In this document: one piece after another, positions 15,776-25,300 of the stretch
Position numbering within the stretch: position 1 is the stretch's first letter
Layout: each line of letters starts with the position of its first letter
Assembly: GCF_947495205.1 (NCBI RefSeq)
Contig: NZ_CANLXV010000003.1
Span: 124,001 to 188,000 of the forward strand
Reading direction: 5' to 3'
DNA: 64,000 nucleotides
Origin: an uncultured Polaribacter sp.
GTDB taxonomy: Bacteria > Bacteroidota > Bacteroidia > Flavobacteriales > Flavobacteriaceae
Program-made: the position numbers and the translations under genes
Notes under the pieces: generated by a model
What the model saw: the letters and a program-made list of their open reading frames with translations, nothing else
Told to the model about the DNA's origin: nothing
Databases searched by the model: none

Positions 15776-18364
15776 ATGAAATTATTTAAAACCTTATGTA
15801 TTCTTTTTCTTCTTCTTTTTTCTAAAACCTTTTTTTGTCAACAGCAAGCTCCTAATATTTTATTAATTGTAGCAGATGATATGGGTTTAGATGCATTAGC
15901 AGGTTTTGATTTTGGTACAGATTTTCCTAAAACACCAACTATAGATTCTTTTAGAGAAAACGGTTTAACCTTTACCAATTGTTGGGCAACGCCACAATGT
16001 TCACCAACGCGAGCAACCATTATTAGTGGTAAATTTGGCATTAAAACAGGAGTTTTGAGACCACCTTTAATTTTAGACACCTCTCACACATCTGTTTTTA
16101 CAAAGATAAAAGAACAAAGTACCACAGATTATAGTATGGGTTTAATTGGTAAATGGCATATTGGTGGCAATAGCAGTAGTAATTACAGTCACCCCAAAGA
16201 TTCTGGAGTGCCCTATTATGAAGGTTTATTTACAAGTCAAGTAGATGATTACTACAATTGGACCAAAGTAAATAATAACGAAGAAGAAGAAGAAGTTACA
16301 GAATATGTAACTAGTCATTTAACAGATAGCGCAATTTCTTGGATAGATAATCAAACGAAACCTTGGTTTTTATGGCTAGCACATGTGGCGCCACACGTGC
16401 CATTTCAAGTTCCTCCAGAAGGAACTTATACAACAGCCATTACAGATAATAGAACTACCTATTTAGCAATGATAGAATCTTTAGATTTTGAAATAAATAG
16501 ACTTATTGCAAGTATGGATGAAGATACCAAAGAAAATTCAGTAATTATATTTATTGGAGATAATGGTACACCAAGTAAAGCAAATACTTATTTTCCAAGA
16601 GGACATGTAAAATCTTCTTTGTATGAAGGTGGTATTCGAGTTCCTTTAATAATTACAGGTAAATCTGTAGAAAGAGTAAATGAAGTAGAAGCAAGTTTGG
16701 TACATACTACAGATTTACATGCTACAATTTTAGAGTTGGCAGGTGTGCAGTTGCTTGGTGGTTCAGATAATAGTTTTAGTTTAAAACCAGCACTAAAATT
16801 TGAAAATCAAATTAAAAGAGAAATAAATTATACAGATTATGAAAGCAATAATATAGAATCTTGGGCAACTAGAAATGCAACTTACAAGTTAATAGAAGAT
16901 GAAAATGGTAATGAAGAATTTTACAATATAATTACAGACATAAAAGAAGAAAATAATTTAATAGGAAATTTAACTATAACAGAGCAAACTATAAAGGAAA
17001 TGTTGCAGCAGGAAGCCCAAACTATTAGAACCAGTTGGTCTTGTAATGATGGCATTAAAAACGGAAATGAAACCACAATAGATGATTGTAATAATACTTG
17101 TGGTGTAACAGATGTATTAAGTTATGATAATATAGCGTGTTGTGGCACACCATCTAGCCCAAGTATATATTATGAATTTACAGAAAATAATAAAAGAGTA
17201 GTTTATTCTAACAATTACCCAAATCATAATTTTTGTTTTGTTTCTACCAGAATACCAGAACCTTATTATAGAACTTATCAGTTTGATTTGAAACCTCAAT
17301 TAACAAACCAAATTACTAGTTTAACAAGAGCTAACGGAAGACCTGTAAACTTTTTTGGTATTGCTTTAAACGGAGTGTATATGATGCCAGCACCAGCAAC
17401 ACCTTTTATTTTTGAAGATGTTAATACAGGACAATACAATTGGGATTGGGTTTTTGAACCCACTACAAATATTGGTGAAGGAAGAGATTTTGTGGGTTTA
17501 GATTGTGCATCTGCCCATGTAAATCCTAATTCTGGCTATCATTATCATGGTAATATGTTTGAGTATGTAGAAGAATTAAAAGAAGGTATTTCTACTTTAA
17601 ATTCTCCACCAACAGAAGTTTTACAAGTTGGTTGGGCAGCAGATGGTTTTCCAATCTTATATCGTTTTGGACCAGATAAAGATGGAAATATAAAAGAAAT
17701 GTTTCCTAGTTTTCAACTTAAAAGTGGTTTAAGACCTGGAGATGGTATTAGTGCACCTTGTGGACCTTATTCTGGAAAATATACCAATGATTTTGGCTAT
17801 GTAGCAGGAAAAGGAGATTTAGATGAATGTAATGGAATTGAAGCCTCTGTAACTTTAAACACTGCTCAAGGAGAAGAAACTTTTGCCTATTATTATGTGG
17901 TAACACAAGATTTTCCACAAATATCTAGATGTATGAAAGGTAATTTTAATGATAGTTTTATTAGCAATCGTGGTGGTTTAAATGATGTTGATAACGATGG
18001 TGATGGTTTTGTAAGTGCTTTCGATTGTGATGATACAAATGCGAACGTAAACCCTTTTGCAACAGACAATCCTGCAACCACTGTTGATGAAAGTTGTGGT
18101 GCAACATTAAGCACTAAAAATGTAAGTTTAGAAGATTTAGGGTATTATATAAGTGCTAATCCTAATAATGGTAACTTTTCTATAATTTCTACCAATATAG
18201 AAAAATATGAAGTGAAGTTGTTTTCTATGACGGGGAAACTTGTAAAGCAAAAAACGGGTAAAGGTGTTTTAGAAATAAATACAAGAACAAGCTCAGGAGT
18301 TTATTTGCTTAGTATTATTGTAAATGGAAAATTATTAGGAACTATGAAAACAATTATAAAATGA
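15776..18364 (+). CDS. Secreted sulfatase fused to a YHYH domain with T9SS sorting domain
   Basis: An 862-residue protein. Signal peptide at 1-21. The sulfatase domain (about 25-420) has metal-binding VADDMG, the formylglycine motif CSPTR (Cys75), GLIGKWHIGG, PHVPF and the IFIGDNGT acidic pair. There follows a Cys-rich linker (SCNDGIKNGNE, CGV, CCGTP) and a YHYH domain (about 480-735) with FGIALNGV, the namesake SGYHYHGN, GWAADGFPI and PCGPYSG...NDFGYV. Then a DxDNDGDGF..DCDD calcium-binding-like loop and a type IX C-terminal sorting domain (NPNNGNFSI...VKLFSMTGKLV...SGVYLLSI). The sulfatase residues are complete. Sulfated polysaccharide is a likely substrate (inference). The next gene overlaps by 4 bases. 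Confidence 0.88.
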   Translation: MKLFKTLCILFLLLFSKTFFCQQQAPNILLIVADDMGLDALAGFDFGTDFPKTPTIDSFRENGLTFTNCWATPQCSPTRATIISGKFGIKTGVLRPPLILDTSHTSVFTKIKEQSTTDYSMGLIGKWHIGGNSSSNYSHPKDSGVPYYEGLFTSQVDDYYNWTKVNNNEEEEEVTEYVTSHLTDSAISWIDNQTKPWFLWLAHVAPHVPFQVPPEGTYTTAITDNRTTYLAMIESLDFEINRLIASMDEDTKENSVIIFIGDNGTPSKANTYFPRGHVKSSLYEGGIRVPLIITGKSVERVNEVEASLVHTTDLHATILELAGVQLLGGSDNSFSLKPALKFENQIKREINYTDYESNNIESWATRNATYKLIEDENGNEEFYNIITDIKEENNLIGNLTITEQTIKEMLQQEAQTIRTSWSCNDGIKNGNETTIDDCNNTCGVTDVLSYDNIACCGTPSSPSIYYEFTENNKRVVYSNNYPNHNFCFVSTRIPEPYYRTYQFDLKPQLTNQITSLTRANGRPVNFFGIALNGVYMMPAPATPFIFEDVNTGQYNWDWVFEPTTNIGEGRDFVGLDCASAHVNPNSGYHYHGNMFEYVEELKEGISTLNSPPTEVLQVGWAADGFPILYRFGPDKDGNIKEMFPSFQLKSGLRPGDGISAPCGPYSGKYTNDFGYVAGKGDLDECNGIEASVTLNTAQGEETFAYYYVVTQDFPQISRCMKGNFNDSFISNRGGLNDVDNDGDGFVSAFDCDDTNANVNPFATDNPATTVDESCGATLSTKNVSLEDLGYYISANPNNGNFSIISTNIEKYEVKLFSMTGKLVKQKTGKGVLEINTRTSSGVYLLSIIVNGKLLGTMKTIIK

Positions 18365-18819
18365 AAATTTTAATATGTACTTTTTTGTTTTTACTAAATA
18401 TCAGTAATAAAAACAATACTCATGATGCTATTTCTGCAACGTTTAATGTCATAAAAAAAGGACATGTACTTATGTTAGAAATAGATTTTGACGAAGAAAA
18501 TTTTATAAAGTTTGGAGAGTCTAGTAGTTTACGTGTTTCTAAAGAAGATTTTAGAAATTACCTTTATAAAACCACAAACTGGGAAATAGATGGAGAAATA
18601 TTAAACCCTAAAGTTTTAACTTTAAAATCTACAGAACAACATACAAGAGTTATTTGCTTTTTGTCTAAAAAAGCTAAAAATATTAAATCTATTAAAGTTA
18701 AAAATGAATTTTTATTAAATATAGACTCTCATTCTAATATTATAAAATTAGATATTAATGATACTTTTAAAGATTTTAGGTTGCATAAAGATAGAAGGGA
18801 AATCGTAGTAAATTATTAA
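18361..18819 (+). CDS. Small secreted DUF6702-like protein
   Basis: A 152-residue protein overlapping the sulfatase stop by ATGA, so translation is coupled. It has a short hydrophobic N-terminus (MKILICTFLFLLNIS) and then a single domain: HDAISATFNVIKKGHVLMLEIDFDEENF, YLYKTTNWEIDGE, RVICFLSKKAKNIKSIKVKNEFLLNIDSHSNIIKLD, ending DFRLHKDRREIVVNY. The pattern of a secreted domain with a mid-domain strand pair and an 'HSNIIKL' C-terminus resembles DUF6702, which is weak evidence. It probably partners the sulfatase-YHYH protein. Its stop codon sits at the left edge of an IS element. Confidence 0.6.
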   Translation: MKILICTFLFLLNISNKNNTHDAISATFNVIKKGHVLMLEIDFDEENFIKFGESSSLRVSKEDFRNYLYKTTNWEIDGEILNPKVLTLKSTEQHTRVICFLSKKAKNIKSIKVKNEFLLNIDSHSNIIKLDINDTFKDFRLHKDRREIVVNY

Positions 18820-18823
18820 AATT

Positions 18824-19800
18824 ACCTGTTGTGCATTTTAAATTATGCTAATTTTAATATTACTGATATTTCTATCAAAAATAAATTTGTTGATATATTG
18901 TATAGTTGTTAAAGAGGTTATTTTGGATAATACCCTTGTTTGAAACCCATCAAAAGATTTCGCATAATTTCTTCTAATCATAAATTGGTCGCAGAGTTGT
19001 GAGCATAAAGTTTCTATTCGTTTTCTTTTTTTTCTAAAAATATAAGGTTGATTTTTATAATTATTTTGATTGTATCTCATTGGAGTATTCAATTTTATAT
19101 TACAGGTTTCAAATAAGTTTAGCTGAATTTATGCCGATAAATAACCACGATCTCCAATTAAAGTACAATTATTAATTTGATCTTTAATATCCTTTAAATA
19201 GTTGATGTCGTGCACGGATGCTGGGCTCAAATCTATACATTGAAACACTCCACTAACAGAACAAATGGCGTGTAATTTATAGCCATAATATTTCGAACCT
19301 TGTGAAGCACAAAATCCTTTATTTGGAACAGTTTCAATATTTTCTTTACAAACTTTAGAACAAGTACTTCTTGATAAATTACAAACTTCTAAAGGCATAC
19401 TATCAACAACAAAATAATCCTCAAAATCATTAAAAAAGGAAGCTAATTTTAAACAAATACTATTTATATTTTCAAATAAATTCCTCCTTCTTCTATTGTA
19501 AACACTTCTTTCAATTTTTGATAAAAATGATTTGGGAAGATTTCTAAATAAATCATTCTCACTGTCAATACTCATCAATTCAGCAGTTAAACTTAAACTA
19601 ATCAATTCTAAATCACTCATTTTAGGTATTCTTCTCTGATAAGTTAAAAGCTGTTCTTATGATATTTTTCTTAATACTTCCAAGATTCTTTCGTAATTTG
19701 TATTCAAGTGTTCATCATTAATGTTTTAGGGCTAAAATAATTTACTGTCTTTTAGTAAGATTGGTAACTTTTATTCTTTTAATCATAATGCACAACAGGT
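18824..19800 (-). mobile_element. Decayed IS982-family insertion sequence
   Basis: A 977-bp element with perfect 14-bp terminal inverted repeats: ACCTGTTGTGCATT at 18824-18837 and its complement at 19787-19800. The ACC ends are typical of IS982. Flanks TAAAATT (18817-18823) and TAAAACC (19801-19807) agree in 5 of 7 bases and may be a degraded target duplication. It carries one transposase gene inactivated by two stop codons. Confidence 0.88.
18838..19725 (-). pseudogene. IS982-family transposase, inactivated by two in-frame stops
   Basis: On the minus strand one reading frame covers the whole protein (about 295 codons) but is broken by TAA at 19657-19659 (…LRKIS*EQLLTYQRR…) and TAA at 19129-19131 (…GDRGYLSA*IQLNLFE…). 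There is no frameshift: the residues on both sides of each stop are contiguous with the family. The DDE residues are all still recognisable (VVDSMP, LIGDRGY, KRIET). No ATG is present at the expected N-terminus, where codons read AAC-ATT-AAT-GAT, so the start may be lost too. Largest surviving pieces are 19129-19620 and 18838-19092. It is not expected to be mobile without a helper transposase. Confidence 0.87.
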
Positions 19801-20117
19801 TAAAACCTTACCTTTTTATCAAACCAAGAGAACTATTTTAATAAAATTTAAAGTGGTTTTTTCCTATTAACCTTCATTTTTTTCCTGTTTAGCTTTTGTG
19901 TTTTATAAAAAGCAACCTTTTTTAGTATGTTTATATTTACTTAATGTTAAGATTTAATTTAAATAATCTTTTTAAACTTAAATTTAGTTAGAAAAATATT
20001 CTTCAGGCTATTTTTTTCGGTGTTTAAATGCAAAACTTCACCATACCAAATTTATTTTTTACGAAGTTTTAAATAATTTTAATATTGAGACCTATTAAAT
20101 TCAAAATGATATTTATA
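19801..20117. other. Non-coding gap after the IS element
   Basis: 317 bases of very AT-rich sequence upstream of the hydrolase-AraC gene. I see no gene, RNA or strong terminator. A promoter for the downstream gene must lie here, but no exact TTTG/TAnnTTTG pair stands out. Confidence 0.5.
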
Positions 20118-21803
20118 ATGTCTAAGCTAAAAGATTTTATCAACCCAAAAACACAGTATACCAAAAGTGGAGAAATTAATATTGCTTATAAGGTATTAGG
20201 AAAAGGTGCATTAGATTTGGTTTATGTACCTGGTTGGGTTTCTAATATTGATTGGATGTTTAGTAGTCCAGATTTAGTAAGTTTTTTTAAGGAATTAAGT
20301 AAAACTGTAAGAATAATACTTTTTGATAAAAGAGGAACAGGCTTATCAGATCGTTTGGTAGAACTATCAACTTTAGAAGATAGGATGGAAGATATAAACG
20401 CTGTTATGAATGCTGTAGATAGTAAAAAAGCTATTCTTTTTGGACATTCAGAAGGAGGCAGTGCAGCCACTTTATTTAGTGCAACATATCCAAACAAAGT
20501 TATTTCTTTAATTTCTTTTGGAGCCTTTGCAAAACGTAGATATTCTAAAGAATATCCTTGGGCGCCAAAAGATAAAGAAAGGGAAAAATTATACAATATG
20601 ATTGAAAATGACTGGTGTAGTGAAGAAAATTTATTAGAAAAATTAGCACCGTCTAGAGCAAAAGATACAAAATTTATGAGTTGGTTAGCAAATTATTTTA
20701 GATCTGGAGCAAGTCCTGCAGCTGCCATTAAACTTACTAAAATGAACACAGAAGTTGATATTGTAGATGTATTACCCTACGTAAATGTACCCACTTTATT
20801 AATACAACGTAAAGGAGATATAGATGTAAAGATTGAAGAAGGTAGGTTTATACAAGAACGTATAAAAGAAGCAAAATTTATTGAATTAGAAGGAGAAGAC
20901 CATCTATTTTGGGTGGGTAACACAGAAATGGTTTTGATGGAAATGAAAAAATTTATAAAAAAAACGAAACCTAATAATACTAGTAAAAAAGGATTAAAAA
21001 CAATTTTATTTGGACAATTTAAAACATGTAACTTTAATGCCAATAAATTAGATATTGTAGCACACTTAATTAAAAAATATGAAGGAGAAGTATTGCTAAG
21101 GCATCAAAAAAATATATCAATAGCTTTTGATGTTCCAGGTAAAGCAGTACATTTTAGTATTTCTTTTTTAAATAAATTTAAAGAACTTGGTATTGAATTG
21201 TCTATGGGTTTATATATAAATGAGGTCACTCTAAGTGGAAATCATATATTAAACGATAAAGATTTTTATATGACAAAAATAATTCAAACTCAATTGCACC
21301 CAAATCAGATTTTAGCTTCAAAAACTGTAAAACACTTATTATCTGGTTCTAATTTTAACTTTATAGAAAACACCTCTGTTTTAGGATTTAAAAGTAATAC
21401 TTTAATCAAGCTTTATGATGTTTCAGAAAAAGAAAAACCTTCTATAAATGTAGAAAAAACAACTAATTTTACCTTTTCTTATTACGATTCCTTTTTGGAA
21501 AAAGTACTTGAAATTATAGATAATAACTTAGAAAATGACACGATAAGTGTAGCGCTTTTAAGTAAAAAAATGAGAATGAGTGAACGGCAATTACAAAGAA
21601 AAATTAAAGAGATGACCAATAAATCTCCAAGTCAGTTAATCAACTCAATTTGTTTAAATAAAGCAAAAGAATCTTTAATGTCTACAAATTTAACAGTTTC
21701 TCAAACGGCTTTTAAATTTGGGTTTTCTAGTCCGTCTTATTTCGCCAAATGTTTTAAAAAAGAGTTTAATGTAAATCCAAATGTCTTTTTAAAAAAAATA
21801 TAA
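20118..21803 (+). CDS. Alpha/beta hydrolase - degenerate class III cyclase - AraC regulator fusion
   Basis: About 561 residues from the ATG at 20118 (MSKLKDFINP); the frame is open back to a TTG at 20085 and an ATG at 20106. Domain 1 (1-290) is an alpha/beta hydrolase with LVYVPGWVSNIDW, LFDKRGTGLSDR, nucleophile elbow GHSEGG (Ser111), an Asp in QRKGDID and the histidine of EGEDHLFWVG. Domain 2 (about 295-420) follows the class III cyclase pattern seen in hydrolase-cyclase fusions (LSMGLYINEV, HPNQILASKTVKHLLSGS, ENTSVLGFK) but lacks the metal-binding Asp motifs. Domain 3 (about 459-561) is an AraC HTH pair (LSKKMRMSERQLQRKIKEM, SQTAFKFGFSSPSYFAKCFKKEF). It is probably a one-component regulator whose hydrolase domain senses a ligand. 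No membrane segment is present. Confidence 0.85.
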   Translation: MSKLKDFINPKTQYTKSGEINIAYKVLGKGALDLVYVPGWVSNIDWMFSSPDLVSFFKELSKTVRIILFDKRGTGLSDRLVELSTLEDRMEDINAVMNAVDSKKAILFGHSEGGSAATLFSATYPNKVISLISFGAFAKRRYSKEYPWAPKDKEREKLYNMIENDWCSEENLLEKLAPSRAKDTKFMSWLANYFRSGASPAAAIKLTKMNTEVDIVDVLPYVNVPTLLIQRKGDIDVKIEEGRFIQERIKEAKFIELEGEDHLFWVGNTEMVLMEMKKFIKKTKPNNTSKKGLKTILFGQFKTCNFNANKLDIVAHLIKKYEGEVLLRHQKNISIAFDVPGKAVHFSISFLNKFKELGIELSMGLYINEVTLSGNHILNDKDFYMTKIIQTQLHPNQILASKTVKHLLSGSNFNFIENTSVLGFKSNTLIKLYDVSEKEKPSINVEKTTNFTFSYYDSFLEKVLEIIDNNLENDTISVALLSKKMRMSERQLQRKIKEMTNKSPSQLINSICLNKAKESLMSTNLTVSQTAFKFGFSSPSYFAKCFKKEFNVNPNVFLKKI

Positions 21804-22254
21804 AACCTTGTTTTTTGTGCTCATCTCTCCTTCTTGTTTTTCATAAAATTTAAAACTATTTCTTTTGAATACATAAAATTTCTGCATGTTTTGTGTTTTG
21901 AGATTTTATTTAAAGTTACAATAAAATTTAGGGTATTAATTTTAAAATATCTCTTTAATATATTCATTACTGAAAGATTTTAATAGTAATAGTTTATGAT
22001 GCTTTTTTTAATTTTATAAGTAACTTTAAATCAAAATATATTTTTTATTTAAGAAACTTCAAAATCACTTCAACAGAAATCTCAAACTTTAAAAATAAAT
22101 TATCCAAGCATTAGTTTCAGTAAAATTCAATGTAACAACATCATTATATTTTCCTTATTTGTAAATCAAATAATTCTTTTTTTAAAAAACACTTATTGTC
22201 GCTTTTTTAATAGTATCTGTCGTTTTATTTATGGTCTTTAAAATGCAACGACAC
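21804..22254. other. Long AT-rich intergenic region
   Basis: About 450 bases between the AraC-type gene and the promoter of the LRR operon. I see no supportable gene on either strand and no RNA gene. The length and the downstream promoter suggest a regulatory region for the surface operon. Confidence 0.5.
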
Positions 22255-22262
22255 TAATTTTG
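22255..22262 (+). promoter_or_regulatory. -7 promoter element of the LRR surface operon
   Basis: TAATTTTG is an exact TAnnTTTG match 39 bases before the ATG, with TTTA at 22237-22240 in place of TTTG nearby. Expected transcription start is about 22269. Confidence 0.5.
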
Positions 22263-22301
22263 TATTGATAAAAAAGCAATTTAAACCTAAACTACTTTGA
22301 A

Positions 22302-25300
22302 ATGAAAACAAAAACACTAATAAAACAATCCATTCTATGGTTGTTATTATTAATATCAACCATTGGTTTTTCACAGACTTTTACGGATAATGGCTATAAT
22401 TTTAACGTACTATCCACAAATCCTAATGAAGTAGAACTCACAGGTGGCGGATCTGCAAATGCTATCCCTAGCAGCGCTACAGATAGTAATGGAATTGTAT
22501 ATACCGTAACAACTATAGGTAATTCTGCTTACAGAAATCGTGCAAGTAGTGTTACACTACCTAATACAATTACAACCATAAAATTTCGTGCATTTAGAGA
22601 TAATAATCCACTCACTAGCATTACACTTCCAGCAAGTGTAGCTACTATAGAAGGAGAAGCCTTTTTTGAAGGTGGATTAAATGAAATTATTGCTCTAGGA
22701 TCTGTACCTGCATCTATTTCAGCTAGTTCTTTTGGCACACGTAGTAATATAGATTTAACCATTCCTAGCGGAACAGAAAATATTTACAATGAGAATGGGT
22801 GGACGGGTTTTAAAACTATAAATGGTGAAACGCCAATAGGAGGTACATTTACTAACAATGGTTTTACTTATAGGATAGCTTCTAAAAATCCAAATACCGT
22901 CAGCTTAGTAAACGCAAACAATGCCGCTGGCAGTGTAACCATACCTGAAATAATAAATTTTGAATCGAAAAATTTCACTGTAACCGCTATTGGAGGTAAT
23001 GCTTTTAGAGACGACCCTATTACAGCACTAATGTTACCTAACACAATTAAAGTTATAGGGTCAAGTGCCATTAGAAGCACTAATTTAACAAGTTTAGTGC
23101 TTCCCAATAGTGTAACAACTATTGAGAATTCGGGGATTTCTGTAAACCAAAATCTAACCAACATTACCATAGGTACTGGATTAGAAACCGTTGATTCCAA
23201 TGGTTTTCGTGGAAATGGATCACTAACTACTGTAACCTCAAATGCTATTAACGCACCTTCTCTAGGTAGTAGAGTATTTAATGAAAGCCCTGGCCAGAAA
23301 AGCTTAGTAATTCCTAATGGTAGTGAAGCATCTTATGCAGCAGCAGGATGGAATAATAATTTCCTTACTATTAATGGAGTTGCAAGGATAGGTGGGCAAT
23401 TCAATTCTGAAGGATTTACCTATCGTGTCACTGCAACCAATCCCAATGAAGTATCCTTAATCAACGGAAATGATGCCTCTGGAGATATTAGGATTCCTAC
23501 TACTGTAACCCAAAACAGTATATCATTTAATGTAACCGCTATAGGTATAAGTGCCTTTAGAGATGATGCCATAACCAGTGTTATTATTCCAGCCAATATT
23601 ATAAATATAGGTAATGATGCTTTTCTTAATACGAGTGAATTAACCTCGGTAATTTCTAATGCTACCACTGCACCTTCACTTGGTAGCAACGTATTTCGTG
23701 AAACCCCTAGTATTAAAGCATTAACGATACCTAATGGTAGCCAAACTTCTTATGAAGCAGCAGGGTGGAATGCTAATTTCTTATCTGTTAACGGAGTTTT
23801 TAGGATAGGTGGACAATTCAATTTTGAAGGATTTACCTATCGGGTAACTTCAGCCAATCCCAATGAAGTATCCTTAATCAACGGAAATAATGCATCAGAT
23901 GATATTACGATACCTACTACCGTAACCCAAAACAGTATATCATTTAATGTTACAACAATAGGACAAGATGCCTTTAGAGATGATGCCATAACCAGTGTAG
24001 TTATTCCTGCTAATATTATAAGCATAGGTAATAATGCTTTTCGTAATACTAGTGAATTATCCTCGGTAATTTCTAATGCTACCACTGCACCTTCATTGGG
24101 TAGCAGCGTATTTCGTGAAACAACAAGTAATAAAGCATTAACGATACCTGATGGTAGTCAAACTTCTTATGAAGCAGCAAGGTGGAATACTAACTTTTTT
24201 ACTATTAATAGTGTTGTAAGGATAGGGGTACAATTCAATTCTGAAGGATTTACCTATCGTGTTATTTCAGAAACCCCTAACGATGTATCTTTAATTAGTG
24301 GAAATAATGCCTCTGGTGGTATTACAATCCCTGATACGGTTAACGCTAACAATTTTACATTTAATGTTATAGTAATCGGACAAAATGCATTTAGAGATGA
24401 TAACATAACTAATGTAGTTATAGGTGCTAATGTACAAGAAATAGGTAATGAGGCCTTTCGTAATACTAGTGAATTAACCTCGGTAATTTCTAATGCTACC
24501 ACTGCACCTTCATTGGGTAGCAACGTATTTCTTGAAACCTCTAGTAGTAAAGCATTAACGATACCAAATGGAAGCCAAACTTCTTATGAAGCAGCAGGGT
24601 GGAATACTAATTTCTTATCTATTAATGGAGATGTAAGTATAGGTGCGCAATTCATTTCTGGAGGATTTACCTATCGTGTTGCTTCAGAAACCCCTAACGA
24701 TGTATCTTTAATCAATGGAAATAATGCCTCTGGTGATATCACAATCCCTGATACGGTTACCGCTAACAATTTTACATTTAATGTTACAGTAATCGGGCAA
24801 GATGCCTTTAGAAATGATAGTTTAACCAGTGTTACTATTGGCGCTAACGTACAAGAGATTGGTATTCTAGCTTTTCAAAACAACCCTGATCTATTAACAG
24901 TTATTTCCAACAACTCACAAGCTCCAACTCTTTTAAGAGATATTTTTTCACAAACAGCTAGTAATAAAGCGTTAATCATACCAGAGGGCAGTGGCCCATC
25001 CTATCAAGAAGCAGGTTGGAATGCTTTCTTTAGCTCAATAAATGGTGTAGCACTTGATAATGAAATAACTGTAGATGGGCTTACTTACGAAATATTTTCT
25101 ACAAGTCCTAGAGAAGTAATATTAACGGGAGGTACACCTTCGAGTAGTGATTTATTGATTCCAGCTTCTGTTTCTGACGGGATAAATAATTTTAATGTAG
25201 TTGCTATTGCTAACAGTGCTTTTGAGAGTGCCGGATTAACTAGCGTTACTTTTCCTAATACGTTGAGGCAATTGGGTAGTGTTGCCTTTCGCTTTAATTT

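Noticed and set aside
19092..19131. Frameshift in the IS982 transposase
   Set aside because: The reading frame continues in register across a single TAA; it is a nonsense change, not a shift.
23420..24523. Regularly spaced minus-strand reading frames in the LRR repeats
   Set aside because: They recur with the 417-bp repeat of the plus-strand gene, have no signal or motif, and are antisense shadows.
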